Below are positions 13,962 to 22,956 of a DNA stretch of 64,000 bases, piece after piece. The stretch's first letter is position 1; each line of letters starts with the position of its first letter. Source of the DNA: Lachnospira eligens (GTDB taxonomy: Bacteria > Bacillota > Clostridia > Lachnospirales > Lachnospiraceae); contig NZ_WKRD01000007.1 in the NCBI RefSeq assembly GCF_009680455.1, positions 62,001 to 126,000 of the forward strand. The letters run 5' to 3'. Made by a program: the position numbers and the translations under genes. The notes beneath the pieces were generated by a model, which saw only the letters and a list, made by a program, of their open reading frames with translations, was not told the origin of the DNA and did no database searches.

Positions 13962-14371
13962 ACAACGTAACATTAAGCGGAAGATTGACAAAAGAGCCAG
14001 ACGTACGCTACGGCGGCGAAAATAACAGCGTAGCAATAGCACGCTTTACGCTGGCGGTGGACGATTACAAAAGCACAGATTTTATTAATATACGCGCACT
14101 TGGCAAAACGGCAGAATGGGTAGAGAAATGGCTACAGAAAGGCAACAAGGTAGAGTTGGTCGGAAAGATTAAAACAGGGCATTATACAGGCAGGGACGGC
14201 AAAGAAATTTACTACACCGAAGTACTGGCAAGTGGCGTAAGTTTTGGAGAAACAAAAGCAGAGGCGCAGCAGAGACAGCAGGCAGCAGGCGACAGACCAC
14301 AACCAACACCCAGCGGCGACGGCTTTATGGACATACCAGACGGCTACGACGACGGGCTACCATTCGACTAA
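13958..14371 (+). CDS. ssb: Single-stranded DNA-binding protein
   Basis: 137 residues from GTG 13958. Canonical SSB: NNVTLSGRLTKEPDVRYGGE, FTLAVDDYKSTDFINIRALG, VELVGKIKTGHYTGRDGKEI and the acidic tip DGYDDGLPFD that recruits partner proteins. The GTG overlaps the preceding stop (GTGA) with GAGGG upstream. It is the second SSB-like protein of this phage and the only one with the interaction tail, so the two probably have different roles. Confidence 0.92.
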   Translation: MNNVTLSGRLTKEPDVRYGGENNSVAIARFTLAVDDYKSTDFINIRALGKTAEWVEKWLQKGNKVELVGKIKTGHYTGRDGKEIYYTEVLASGVSFGETKAEAQQRQQAAGDRPQPTPSGDGFMDIPDGYDDGLPFD

Positions 14372-14409
14372 AAAGCAGCGCGGCAGCAGAAAGCGAGGAA
14401 TAATTAAGA

Positions 14410-14925
14410 GTGAGCAAAATAAGGCTAAACGAGGACGAGTTAGAGCAGATAATAACAACAGCCGCAAAAAGAGGCGTAGAGATTTACAAGCGAGAGGAAC
14501 AGAAGAAACACAAAGCGGATAAATACCACGACACATTTAGCCTTATGAGGTGCTACAGAGACGCAGTTTTTCACAGAGATAATGCAGTAAGCGAAGCTGC
14601 ACAGCTACAACAGCAGGGAGAATTAACAGAGGAGCAGCAGGCTACATACTTGCGCAGCATACGACGCACTCGTTTTAAAACTATACTGATGTTAGATCAC
14701 ATAGACAAGGCAGTAGAAGAGATAGAAAGACGCAGGCAGCAGCAGGGGCGCGAGGTAGAATATAAAGCGTTTGAGCTATACTTCATGCAGGGCTTAGACT
14801 ATGCGGACATAGCCGAAGAACTGAACACAGGCAAGAACACACCGCGCCGCTGGATCAGCGGAATAATAAACGAGTTAAGCGTACTACTCTGGGGAATAGA
14901 CGAGGACGCTATAACGCAGAGGTAA
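14410..14925 (+). CDS. ArpU/RinA-like late transcription regulator
   Basis: 171 residues from GTG 14410, with GCGAGGAATAATTAAGA upstream. The long helical N-terminal half precedes a sigma-70 region-4-like helix-turn-helix (FELYFMQGLDYADIAEELNT, GKNTPRRWISGIINELSVLL). Small proteins of this type at the end of the early operon, just before HNH and terminases, activate late transcription in Firmicutes phages. A terminator at 14989-15038 separates it from the late genes. Confidence 0.75.
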   Translation: MSKIRLNEDELEQIITTAAKRGVEIYKREEQKKHKADKYHDTFSLMRCYRDAVFHRDNAVSEAAQLQQQGELTEEQQATYLRSIRRTRFKTILMLDHIDKAVEEIERRRQQQGREVEYKAFELYFMQGLDYADIAEELNTGKNTPRRWISGIINELSVLLWGIDEDAITQR

Positions 14926-14988
14926 AAGCGTGGTAAAAAGCTGGGGTTTACGTGGGGTATTGCCTGCGGTAAAATGATAGCGTGAGAA

Positions 14989-15038
14989 AGAGCGGAAAGC
15001 TAAGCTACTTAAGCAGCATTAGCTAGCCGCTCTTTTTT
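14989..15038 (+). terminator. Terminator closing the early operon
   Basis: Stem AGAGCGG/CCGCTCT, with inner AGCTA/TAGCT pairing, followed by TTTTTT. It is a plausible target for antitermination by the upstream regulator. Confidence 0.8.
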
Positions 15039-15060
15039 ATTGCATTTTTCTAGCCTCCTA

Positions 15061-15090
15061 GCCTAGCGTATGAAACCTAGGACGCTAGGC
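15061..15090. repeat. 9-bp inverted repeat upstream of HNH
   Basis: GCCTAGCGT and ACGCTAGGC flank a 12-base spacer that itself contains CCTAGG. It is preceded by repeated CTAGCCT strings (15050-15062). It may be a regulatory site for late transcription, or part of the packaging region. Confidence 0.5.
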
Positions 15091-15109
15091 AAATAAAAAG
15101 AGGCAGGCT

Positions 15110-15400
15110 ATGAAAGAATGGGCTAAAGAGTTCTACCACAGCAAGAACTGGAAAGATACAAGGCTGGCTTATCTAAAAGCGCAGCATTACTTATGCGAAC
15201 GCTGCGGCGAGCCTGCTAAAGTAGTACATCACAAGCACTACTTGACAAAGAGAAATATTAACAACACAGACATAACGCTTAACTGGGACAACCTCGAGGC
15301 GTTATGTCAAGACTGCCACAACAAGGAACACCACGCGGCAGCAGATACACGCCGCTACAGATTCGACGCAGACGGCAACGTTATAGCGACAACGCCGTGA
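15110..15400 (+). CDS. HNH endonuclease, terminase-associated
   Basis: 96 residues with CERCG (29-33), the H-H-x-H core VVHHKHYL, LNWDNLEALCQDCHNKEHH and a second zinc-binding C-x-x-C pair. HNH proteins placed just before terS in HK97-type phages assist cos cleavage by the terminase. AAGAGG lies 8 bases upstream of ATG. Confidence 0.93.
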   Translation: MKEWAKEFYHSKNWKDTRLAYLKAQHYLCERCGEPAKVVHHKHYLTKRNINNTDITLNWDNLEALCQDCHNKEHHAAADTRRYRFDADGNVIATTP

Positions 15401-15528
15401 ACATATCCCCCCCTATTCAAAATTTTTGAATAGTCCAGCGGAGACCGAGGGGTGGAGCTTAAAAAAACTCTACAGGGGCGCGCGTACGTGGTGTAGGGGG
15501 TGTGGTGTGCGAGAAGTGAGGCAAAGAT
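15401..15528. other. Candidate cos (packaging) region
   Basis: 128 noncoding bases between HNH and terS. They contain an eight-C run (15407-15413 region), a perfect 10-bp inverted repeat around one base (15413-15433, CTATTCAAAA/TTTTGAATAG), CCAGCGGAGACCGAGGGGTG and GGGGCGCGCG. Cohesive-end sites of HNH-containing siphophages of Firmicutes occupy this position and have this look. Direct end mapping is not possible from sequence alone. Confidence 0.5.
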
Positions 15529-15882
15529 ATGGCAGGAAAGAAAGAGTACACGAAAGAAGAGAAAATTAAGAAAGAAAAAACCAGACTTAAAGGCATTTTT
15601 AAGAACCTCGACGAAAACAAAAAGAAACTTGTTACGCCGCTTATCGAAAAGGCTGCTTTTATGTCTGTCGAGCTCGATATATTGCAGGATAGCATACAAG
15701 AAAACGGCTGGACGTCGGAGTATCAGAACGGCGCGAACCAGTGGGGCGAAAAGCGCAGCGCAGAGGCAGACACCTATATAGCGCTAAGCAAGAACTATAC
15801 GGCAGTTATAAAGCAATTAACCGAGCTTGTACCAGCAGCAGAGCGCAAGAAAAGCAAGCTAGCCCTGCTGCGCGAGGAATAG
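15529..15882 (+). CDS. Terminase small subunit
   Basis: 117 residues, Lys-rich N-terminus (KKEYTKEEKIKKEKTRLKGI), then FMSVELDILQDSIQENGWTS, YQNGANQWGEKRSAEADTYI and LTELVPAAERKKSKLALL. This is the terminase small subunit pattern seen in P27-like phages. It recognises phage DNA for packaging. It is followed directly by terL. GTGAGG is the ribosome site. Confidence 0.85.
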   Translation: MAGKKEYTKEEKIKKEKTRLKGIFKNLDENKKKLVTPLIEKAAFMSVELDILQDSIQENGWTSEYQNGANQWGEKRSAEADTYIALSKNYTAVIKQLTELVPAAERKKSKLALLREE

Positions 15883-15889
15883 CCCCAGA

Positions 15890-17542
15890 GTGCCGTATAA
15901 AAATTACATTTACGAGTATTACGCAAAGATTACAAGCGGCGAAATTGTAGCGGGTAAATGGATATTAGCAATTTACAAAATACTTGTAGACGGACTGGAG
16001 AAACAAGAGTTTTTTTACAATGCAAAAAAGGCAAATAAGGCAATAAAGTTTATTGAAAATTTCTGCCACCACAGCAAAGGGCGCAGCGATTTGTTAAAGC
16101 TGGAATTATGGCAAAAAGCTATAGTATGCGCCATGTTTGGCATTGTAGACGACCAAAACATAAGAATTTTTCGCGAAATTTTTATAGTTATTGGACGAAA
16201 AAACGGCAAAAGTTTATTTGCAAGCGCCATTATTGCATATATGGCGTATCTCGAGCCAGAGTACGGGCAAGAGATCTATTGTTTAGCACCAAAGTTAGAC
16301 CAAGCGGCGCTCGTTTACGACGCTTTTTACAAAATGGTAGAAGCAGAGGACGAGTTAAAAGAGCTTGCTAAAAAGAGGCGCAGCGATATTTACCTAGAAG
16401 AGACGAACACGACTATTAAGCCTATTGCATTTAACGCAAAGAAAAGCGACGGCTTTAACCCGCAGCTAGTTATATGCGACGAAATGGCAGCGTGGAGCGG
16501 CGACGGCGGCTTAAAACAATATGAGGTTATGAAGTCGGCACTGGGTGCAAGGCGGCAGCCTATGATACTTAGTATATCTACAGCAGGCTATATTAACGAC
16601 AGTATCTACGACGAGTTAATGAAACGTGCTACCAGCTTTTTAAAGGGCAACAGTAAAGAGCGCAGGCTATTGCCATTTTTATACATCATAGACGACGTAG
16701 AGAAATGGAACGATATAACAGAACTAAAGAAAGCCAACCCAAATATGGGCGTAAGCGTACAAGAGGGCTTCTTTAAAGACGAGATAGCAGTAGCAGAGGG
16801 CAGCTTAAGCAAAAAAGCAGAGTTTCTTACGAAATACTGCAACATTAAGCAAAACAGTAGTGTAGCGTGGTTAGAATACACACTTGTAGACAAAGCAAGC
16901 GAAGAAAGCACGCTAGAGGACTTTAGAGACTGCTACGCCGTGGGCGGTATTGATCTAAGCCAGACAACAGACTTAACAGCCGCAAGTATCGTAGTCGAAA
17001 AAGACGGAATACTACACGCGTTCACACAATTCTTTATGCCACGTAACAGACTGGAAAGCCTGCAAGCAACGGACGGAGTACCATATGACGTATTTGTAAA
17101 AAAGGGCGTACTTAAGCTATCTGGCGACAACTACGTAGACTACAAGGACGTATTTAACTGGTATGTAGAGCTGCTTAACACATACGGCATACGAGTATTA
17201 CAGATAGGCTACGACAGATACAGCGCCCAGTACTTAATAGACGACCTCAAGGCGTACGGATTCCACACCGACGACGTATACCAGGGCGAGAATCTAACGC
17301 CAGTTATACGAGAATTTGAGGGAATTATTAAAGACGGCAACTTTAAGATTGCAAGCAATAACTTGCTTAAGTCCCACTTCTTAAACGTGGCGCTTAAGCA
17401 GAATTTAGAAACAAGAAAATTTAGACCTATAAAAATAGAACAGCGCGCACATATAGACGGCTTTGTAAGCGTAATAGACGCTATGACAGTACGCCAGAAG
17501 TACAACGCGGAGCTGGGCGAGCTGCTTAAAAACGCAGCATAA
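15890..17542 (+). CDS. Terminase large subunit
   Basis: 550 residues from GTG 15890. N-terminal ATPase with Walker A VIGRKNGKSLFASAI and Walker B LVICDEMAAW, then a coupling Ser/Thr motif SISTAGY. The C-terminal RNase H-like nuclease carries YAVGGIDLSQTTDLTAAS (first Asp) and the late acidic residue in HIDGFVSVIDAMTVR. Full length for a phage TerL. It powers DNA packaging and cuts concatemers. It is seven bases downstream of terS. Confidence 0.95.
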   Translation: MPYKNYIYEYYAKITSGEIVAGKWILAIYKILVDGLEKQEFFYNAKKANKAIKFIENFCHHSKGRSDLLKLELWQKAIVCAMFGIVDDQNIRIFREIFIVIGRKNGKSLFASAIIAYMAYLEPEYGQEIYCLAPKLDQAALVYDAFYKMVEAEDELKELAKKRRSDIYLEETNTTIKPIAFNAKKSDGFNPQLVICDEMAAWSGDGGLKQYEVMKSALGARRQPMILSISTAGYINDSIYDELMKRATSFLKGNSKERRLLPFLYIIDDVEKWNDITELKKANPNMGVSVQEGFFKDEIAVAEGSLSKKAEFLTKYCNIKQNSSVAWLEYTLVDKASEESTLEDFRDCYAVGGIDLSQTTDLTAASIVVEKDGILHAFTQFFMPRNRLESLQATDGVPYDVFVKKGVLKLSGDNYVDYKDVFNWYVELLNTYGIRVLQIGYDRYSAQYLIDDLKAYGFHTDDVYQGENLTPVIREFEGIIKDGNFKIASNNLLKSHFLNVALKQNLETRKFRPIKIEQRAHIDGFVSVIDAMTVRQKYNAELGELLKNAA

Positions 17543-17552
17543 GTAGAAAGGA

Positions 17553-18812
17553 GTGAGGAAAACGGGGCTTTTTGATTACCTTTTCAAAGGACGAAAAAAC
17601 AAAGAAATAATAGGCGAATACTTTAAGCTGCTTAACGGCTATAGCCCTGTATTCTCTACCTACGACGGCGGCGTATATGAAATGGATTTAACCCGCACGG
17701 CAATTAATAGCTTTGCTACGCATTGTAGCAAACTAAAGCCAGAGGTAGAGGGCAGCGCGCTAAAAAACTTAGAGCGTACATTACAGTTTAAGCCCAACGC
17801 GTTTATGGACACAACAAAGTTTATAGCGAGAGTGGCAACTATATTAGAGTGTGAGCACACAGCCTTTATTATACCGATAGAGGACCAATACGGACAGCTT
17901 GCAGGCTGGTACCCACTACTGCCGCAGAATTGCGAAATAATAGAATATCAAAAGCAAGTTTTTTTGCGCTATACGTTTGGAAACGGGGAGCGTGCGGCTA
18001 TTGAGTTTGAGCGCGTCGGAATATTGACGACACACCAATATAAAGACGACATTTTCGGCGAAGATAACAAGACAATGAAACCAACTATGCAGCTCATACA
18101 TACGAGCAACGAGGGTATTATTAACGCCGTAAAGAACTCGGCAAATATACGTTTTCTGGCAAAAGTGGCAAATATGCTTAAGCCAGAGGATATTAAAAAA
18201 GAGCGCGACAGATTTACGCAGGACAATTTAAGCAGCGACAACAAAAGCGGAATGATCATATATGACAACAAGTTTAGCGACGTTAAGCCAGTAGAAAGTA
18301 AACCGTATACACCGAACGCGCTACAAATGCAGCAGATACAAGAAAATGTATGTACGCATTTTGGTACCAATATGGACATATTGCAAAACAAATTCAACGA
18401 GGACACTTGGAACGCTTACTATGAGGGGAAAATAGAACCATTCGCCATACAGTTATCGCTTGTAATGTCAAATATGACCTTTACGCCGCGAGAACTTGCA
18501 CGCGGCAACGCCATTACATTTAGCGCAAACAGACTACAGTATGCCAGCAATAACACAAAGCTACAGGTAAGTACGCAGCTATTCGATAGAGGCTTACTTA
18601 ATCGTAATGGGGTTATGGATATATGGAATATGGCGCACGTTGAGGACGGCGACAAATATTACATACGAAAAGAATATACAGAGGTTAGCGAGCTGGATAA
18701 ACACAACAAAGAGCCGCAGCCAGTAATTATAACGCAGCAGCCGCAGCAAACAGAACCGACAGCAGGACAAGAACCAGAGCCACAGCAGACAGGCGAGAAA
18801 GGAGAAGAGTAG
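17553..18812 (+). CDS. Phage portal protein (HK97 family)
   Basis: 419 residues. HK97-type portal core: YSPVFSTYDGGVYEMDLTRT, NSFATHCSKLKPEVEG, AFIIPIEDQYGQLAGWYPLL, FGTNMDILQNKF and NAYYEGKIEPFAIQL. The C-terminal tail is Gln/Pro/Glu-rich. The only upstream start is GTG 17553, which overlaps its AAAGGAG site, so translation may depend on coupling to terL. It forms the 12-mer DNA channel at the capsid vertex. Confidence 0.93.
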   Translation: MRKTGLFDYLFKGRKNKEIIGEYFKLLNGYSPVFSTYDGGVYEMDLTRTAINSFATHCSKLKPEVEGSALKNLERTLQFKPNAFMDTTKFIARVATILECEHTAFIIPIEDQYGQLAGWYPLLPQNCEIIEYQKQVFLRYTFGNGERAAIEFERVGILTTHQYKDDIFGEDNKTMKPTMQLIHTSNEGIINAVKNSANIRFLAKVANMLKPEDIKKERDRFTQDNLSSDNKSGMIIYDNKFSDVKPVESKPYTPNALQMQQIQENVCTHFGTNMDILQNKFNEDTWNAYYEGKIEPFAIQLSLVMSNMTFTPRELARGNAITFSANRLQYASNNTKLQVSTQLFDRGLLNRNGVMDIWNMAHVEDGDKYYIRKEYTEVSELDKHNKEPQPVIITQQPQQTEPTAGQEPEPQQTGEKGEE

Positions 18813-18816
18813 GTAT

Positions 18817-19413
18817 ATGCCAGTAGTAAAAGAAAGAGAGTACAGAAATGTAGCGGCGCCTTTATCGGCAGCAGCCGCCGTAAAACAGTTTAACAGCGAT
18901 TATTACGTAGAGGGCTACGCTACAACATTCGATACGCCGTACGTGCTCTATGAGTTCGAGGACGGCGACAAATACTACGAAAAAATAGACAGGCACGCAC
19001 TAGACGGCGCGGACTTAAGCGACGTTATTATGCAGTACGACCATACGGGCAGGGTGTACGCCCGCAACAGCAACAACACGCTTAAATTAACAGCAGATAC
19101 AAAAGGGCTTCTTATTGCAGCCGACCTTAGTAAAACAGAATTAGCAAGGGGACTGTATGAAGATATTAGCGCGGGAATGATTACAAAAATGTCTTGGGCG
19201 TTCACAGTCGCAGAGGATAGCTACGACAGAGCGACGCATACCCGCACTATTTTAAAAATCAAAAAGGTGTACGACGTTAGCGCGGTAAGCACACCAGCAA
19301 ACGACGGCACCAGTATAGCAGCACGCAGCTACGCAAGCGGGAGACGCGAAGCAGAGCAGCGGGAGACGTTAGAAAAGCGAGCAGCTATGTTAAGGATTTT
19401 AACAACAATTTAA
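18817..19413 (+). CDS. HK97-family prohead protease (S78)
   Basis: 198 residues. Conserved blocks: YYVEGYATTFDTPYVLYEFE, VIMQYDHTGRVYARNSNNTL with the catalytic His, GMITKMSWAFTVAED with the catalytic Ser, and VYDVSAVSTPANDGTSIAAR. It cleaves the capsid delta domain and itself during head maturation. The gene lies between portal and capsid as usual. Confidence 0.93.
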   Translation: MPVVKEREYRNVAAPLSAAAAVKQFNSDYYVEGYATTFDTPYVLYEFEDGDKYYEKIDRHALDGADLSDVIMQYDHTGRVYARNSNNTLKLTADTKGLLIAADLSKTELARGLYEDISAGMITKMSWAFTVAEDSYDRATHTRTILKIKKVYDVSAVSTPANDGTSIAARSYASGRREAEQRETLEKRAAMLRILTTI

Positions 19414-19434
19414 AGCAAAGAAAGGAACAAAACA

Positions 19435-20664
19435 ATGAGATTAAAAGAGATCGAATTAAGACTTGCGGCTATTAAGAAAGACGTAGAGGAAAGAGGCGCA
19501 CAGCTTACAGCCGAAGAGCTGGCAAAGTACGAGAAAGAAGTAAAAGACTTACAGGAAGAGAGAACGGCAATTATCCAGCAGCAGGAGCAGCGCACAAGTT
19601 TACTTGCAGCTATCGCAGCAGGAGAAGTAACGGACGCAAACGGAAACCCAACAGCGCCTACAGTGCTTAGAAGTATCAAGCCAGCAGACGGCAGTGGAGC
19701 AGAGCAGCGTACAGCAGTAAACAAGTACGAAACAATGGAGTACCGCAAAGCGTTTATGGAGTACGTCACAAGGGGCGTAACAATTCCTAAAGAGTACAGA
19801 CAGGACGCAGTAAGCCAGACAACAGACGTAGGCGCAGTTATTCCAACAAACGTATTAAACCAGATCATTACAAAGCTCGAAAGCGTGGGTAACATTCTGG
19901 CAAAGGTAACGCGTACAGCATACAAGGGCGGCGTAACTATTCCTAAGTCAACAGTTAAGCCAGTTGCAACTTGGACAACACAGGGAAAGGGTAGCGACAA
20001 GCAGAAACAGGACACAAGCGGTACTGTAACATTTGCATATCACAAGTTACGCTGCACTGTAGCTGTATCGCTCGAAGTAGATACAATGGCTATTACAGCA
20101 TTTGAGAACCTGTTAATTAACAACATTGTTGAGGCTATGACAAAAGCACTCGAGCAGGCAATTATTAGCGGTACTGGCGTAGGACAGCCAAAAGGAATTA
20201 CAGCAGAAACAGCCGACGCAGGGCAGACAGTAGAAACAGCAAAGCCAGCGTATGCAGATCTTATTGCAGCAGAGGGTAACTTACCGGTAGCATACGAAAA
20301 GGGCGCCGAGTGGTGCATGTCTAAAAAAACATATATGAACTATTACGGCTTAACTGACAGTAACGGGCAGCCTATCGGACGTATTAACTATGGGCTTGCA
20401 GGAAAGCCAGAGTATACACTCTTAGGCAGACCAGTAAACGTATGCGACTACTTACCAAGCTTTGCCAACGCAGAGAACAACTCTATTGTAGGCTTTTTGT
20501 TTAATTTCAAAGACTATGTGCTTAATACTAATTACGCTATGGGCGTTAAGAAGTATGAGGACAACGACACCGACGATATGGTAACAAAGGGCATTATGTT
20601 AGCAGACGGCAAGGTAGTAGATACAGGCAGCTACGTACCACTTAAGAAAGTACAGGCAGTCTAG
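19435..20664 (+). CDS. Major capsid protein (HK97 fold)
   Basis: 409 residues. Residues 1-110 are a charged coiled-coil delta domain (LKEIELRLAAIKKDVEERGA), expected to be removed by the protease. The mature part begins near YRKAFMEYVTRG and has HK97 signatures: VIPTNVLNQIITKLESVGNI, EQAIISGTGVGQPKGITAE and YTLLGRPVNVCDYLPSF. Codon use here is closer to the host (more ATT and GTT), as expected for a highly expressed gene. Confidence 0.95.
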   Translation: MRLKEIELRLAAIKKDVEERGAQLTAEELAKYEKEVKDLQEERTAIIQQQEQRTSLLAAIAAGEVTDANGNPTAPTVLRSIKPADGSGAEQRTAVNKYETMEYRKAFMEYVTRGVTIPKEYRQDAVSQTTDVGAVIPTNVLNQIITKLESVGNILAKVTRTAYKGGVTIPKSTVKPVATWTTQGKGSDKQKQDTSGTVTFAYHKLRCTVAVSLEVDTMAITAFENLLINNIVEAMTKALEQAIISGTGVGQPKGITAETADAGQTVETAKPAYADLIAAEGNLPVAYEKGAEWCMSKKTYMNYYGLTDSNGQPIGRINYGLAGKPEYTLLGRPVNVCDYLPSFANAENNSIVGFLFNFKDYVLNTNYAMGVKKYEDNDTDDMVTKGIMLADGKVVDTGSYVPLKKVQAV

Positions 20665-20714
20665 CAATTTATAGGCAGGCGGCGTAAAGCTGCCTGCTAA
20701 AGAAAGGCGAAACA

Positions 20715-21050
20715 ATGAAAGGGCATTTAGATAAAAAGCAGCTCGAGGAAGAGTACAAGGTAGACGACCTTAGAGAGCTTGCTAAAAGTCTGGGATTAAG
20801 CCCAGACGGGAGAAAGACAGAGCTTGTAGAACGTATCGCGGCAGCAGAGGTAGACGTATCGGACGACGACGAGCAGCAGGCAGCAGACGCTAATGTGTCC
20901 GAAACGGACACAACAGTAGAGGTTATAGTAACACAGACATACAAAGACTTGCAGCGCGATATTACACAGCACGCGGGCGACACGTTCGAGGTAACAAAAG
21001 AGCGCGCAGCGCAGCTTATAGAGGCTGGCGTAGCAAAAGCAGCAGAGTAG
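20715..21050 (+). CDS. SAP-domain head protein
   Basis: 111 residues. N-terminal SAP-like motif (VDDLRELAKSLGLSPDGRKT, ELVERIAAAE) is followed by an acidic linker and a C-terminal module (QRDITQHAGDTFEVTKERAA, QLIEAGVAKA) found in small proteins between capsid and connector genes. It is probably a head-associated or connector accessory protein. The linker is encoded by a perfect inverted repeat GTGTCCG-AAA-CGGACAC (20895-20911). Confidence 0.7.
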   Translation: MKGHLDKKQLEEEYKVDDLRELAKSLGLSPDGRKTELVERIAAAEVDVSDDDEQQAADANVSETDTTVEVIVTQTYKDLQRDITQHAGDTFEVTKERAAQLIEAGVAKAAE

Positions 21051-21059
21051 GGGGCAGCC

Positions 21060-21356
21060 ATGAGGACAGCACTAATAAAAGCAATTAAAGACAGTATGCG
21101 TATGTCTACCGCCTCGGCTATTATCGAGGACGATATAAGCGGTTGTATAGAGGCTTGCTTTAAAGACTTGCAGCTTGCAGGCGTGGAAAAGATAGACGAA
21201 ACCGACGCGCTTATTATTAGAGCTGCACAGCTTTTTACAAAAGCAGACTTTAACTATAACAACCTTGCAGACAAATACAGACAGAGCTACGACGCTCTTA
21301 AGATGTCTTTAGCGCTATCTGGCGAGTATAACGAGAAAGAAAGCGAGGGTAAATAA
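21060..21356 (+). CDS. Head-tail connector protein (gp6-like)
   Basis: 98 residues, all helical: MRTALIKAIKDSMRMSTASA, DDISGCIEACFKDLQLAGVE, ADKYRQSYDALKMSLAL. Size, helical pattern and position after the capsid gene match HK97 gp6-like connectors that sit under the portal ring. It overlaps the next start by one base. Confidence 0.75.
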   Translation: MRTALIKAIKDSMRMSTASAIIEDDISGCIEACFKDLQLAGVEKIDETDALIIRAAQLFTKADFNYNNLADKYRQSYDALKMSLALSGEYNEKESEGK

Positions 21357-21634
21357 TGTATGGAGAAATAACATTAAAAACGCAGCTAAACGCAACGGAA
21401 ACAGAGAGTGTAACTATATGCTGCGAGGTAGACAGCATAACCCAGAGCGAATACGCAACAGCAGGCGTTAAGGACATTAAGCCAAGCTATAAATTTACTG
21501 TATGGGCGCACGAATACAACGACCAGACAGAGTTAGAGTACAACGGGCAGCGATTAACTATTTATAGGACTTATAAAAAGCCAAACGAGGAAAAGTTAGA
21601 ACTGTACGCAGAAAAGAGGGCGGGCAAGCGTTGA
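21356..21634 (+). CDS. Head closure / head-tail adaptor protein
   Basis: 92 residues, beta-rich with conserved WAHEYNDQTELEYNGQRLTI, YRTYKKPNEEKLELY. This matches SPP1 gp16 / HK97 gp7-like head closure proteins, which plug the connector and accept the tail. Start ATG 21356 overlaps the previous stop. Confidence 0.8.
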   Translation: MYGEITLKTQLNATETESVTICCEVDSITQSEYATAGVKDIKPSYKFTVWAHEYNDQTELEYNGQRLTIYRTYKKPNEEKLELYAEKRAGKR

Positions 21635-22008
21635 GCAACGAGAACATAAACACAGCAGGCGCAGCTATAGCCGAAGCGTTGGCAGAATATGACCAAGAAA
21701 TAGCAGACGCAACAAAGCGAATAACCGACGAAGTAGCAAAAGAGGCTGTAGACGATCTTAAGAAGAGCAGCCCGAAACTTACAGGCAGCTACCGCAAGGG
21801 CTGGCGTAAAAAACAATCATATGCAGACAAGAGAACAAAGCGGAATACTGTATATAACGAGACAGACTACCAGCTAACCCACTTGCTGGAATATGGACAC
21901 GCCAGCAGGAACGGCGGCAGAGTTAGAGCTATACAACATATAGCGCCTGTAGAGCAGGCGGCTATAGAGGCACTACAGGAAAGGATAGAGGCAGCAGCGA
22001 GCAAATGA
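21631..22008 (+). CDS. HK97 gp10-like head-tail joining protein
   Basis: 125 residues from TTG 21631, overlapping the preceding stop (TTGA). Typical blocks: VAKEAVDDLKKSSPKLTGSY, RKGWRKK, YNETDYQLTHLLEYGHASRN and the final helix. This family forms part of the neck or tail terminator interface. Confidence 0.85.
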   Translation: MSNENINTAGAAIAEALAEYDQEIADATKRITDEVAKEAVDDLKKSSPKLTGSYRKGWRKKQSYADKRTKRNTVYNETDYQLTHLLEYGHASRNGGRVRAIQHIAPVEQAAIEALQERIEAAASK

Positions 22009-22361
22009 GATTAGAGACAATTATAGAACGCACCCGCGCGCTGGGGCTACCCTTGGCAAAGGACGAGTTCAGAGAGACAAAAGAGACACCACTACCCGAG
22101 CTGCCGTATCTGGTATACATAACACCGCAGGACAACGTAAGCAAAAGCGACGACGGCACAGTAGGAGTTAGGGCGATACAGGCGGCTATAGAGCTTTACA
22201 CAGACAAAATAGCCGACAGCAGCTTAGAAAAAGATATAGAGCAAAAAGTATTATACGACGTAGGCTTTAACAAATTTCAAGAGACAATACAAAGCGAAGA
22301 TATGGTGCAGACGGCATACGAATTTACCATATACGAAAAAATAAGAAAGAGAGGACAGTAA
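22005..22361 (+). CDS. Tail terminator/completion protein
   Basis: 118 residues: ELPYLVYITPQDNVSKSDDG, AAIELYTDKIADSSLEKDIE, AYEFTIYEKIRK. Position between gp10-like and major tail genes and the YLVY...ELYT pattern fit the siphophage tail completion protein that caps the tail tube. It overlaps the previous stop by four bases. Confidence 0.75.
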   Translation: MRLETIIERTRALGLPLAKDEFRETKETPLPELPYLVYITPQDNVSKSDDGTVGVRAIQAAIELYTDKIADSSLEKDIEQKVLYDVGFNKFQETIQSEDMVQTAYEFTIYEKIRKRGQ

Positions 22362-22365
22362 CAAT

Positions 22366-22905
22366 ATGGATAGCGAGAGAATCACACTCGGCAGCGGTAA
22401 ACTTTACTGCATTAAATTTACGGGAGAAATCCCAGACGACGCAACCATAGAAACAGAGGACAACCAGCTTGCACACATTAAAGGCGGCGCGTCACTCGAG
22501 TATACAGCAGAGAGCTACACAGCTAAAGACGACTTAGGCGTAGTACAGAAAACTAAAGTAACAAAAGAAGAGGCGACACTTAAGGCGGGGTTACTTACTT
22601 GGTGTGCCACAACATTAGAAAAGTTATGCGCAACAGCAAGAGTTACAACGTCAGCAAAAAAGCGTACTGTAAAAATTGGCGGCTTAAAGAACCAGAAAAG
22701 CGACAAGTATCTAATTAGATTTTTGCATGAGGACGACGAGGACGGCGATATTAGAGTAACAATCGTCGGAAAGAATGAGGCGGGCTTTAGCTTTACGTTT
22801 GCAACAGACGCAGAGACAACACTAGAGCCGACATTTACGGCTTATCCAATGGACAAAGAGGGCACACTTATAATTTTCGACGAGGAAATAGTACAGAACG
22901 TATAA
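22366..22905 (+). CDS. Major tail tube protein
   Basis: 179 residues. DSERITLGSGKLYCIKFTGE and LAHIKGGASLEYTAESYTAK form the start of a tail tube beta-sandwich, ending GTLIIFDEEIVQNV. The gene precedes the frameshifting tail chaperone pair, as in all long-tailed siphophages. Its codons are somewhat more host-like. Confidence 0.85.
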   Translation: MDSERITLGSGKLYCIKFTGEIPDDATIETEDNQLAHIKGGASLEYTAESYTAKDDLGVVQKTKVTKEEATLKAGLLTWCATTLEKLCATARVTTSAKKRTVKIGGLKNQKSDKYLIRFLHEDDEDGDIRVTIVGKNEAGFSFTFATDAETTLEPTFTAYPMDKEGTLIIFDEEIVQNV

Positions 22906-22956
22906 GAGATTAAAGCGGCTGCGCAAAAGCAGCCGCGATAGAAAAGAGGTTAGAAT

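Noticed and set aside
15741..15950. Alternative ORF overlapping terS and terL
   Set aside because: Different frame over two certain terminase genes, no ribosome site.
20895..20911. Perfect inverted repeat GTGTCCG-AAA-CGGACAC as an operator
   Set aside because: It lies inside the linker of the SAP-domain coding sequence; a similar GAAACGGACAC in the ParB gene (13221) suggests shared coding composition, and no regulatory context is seen.
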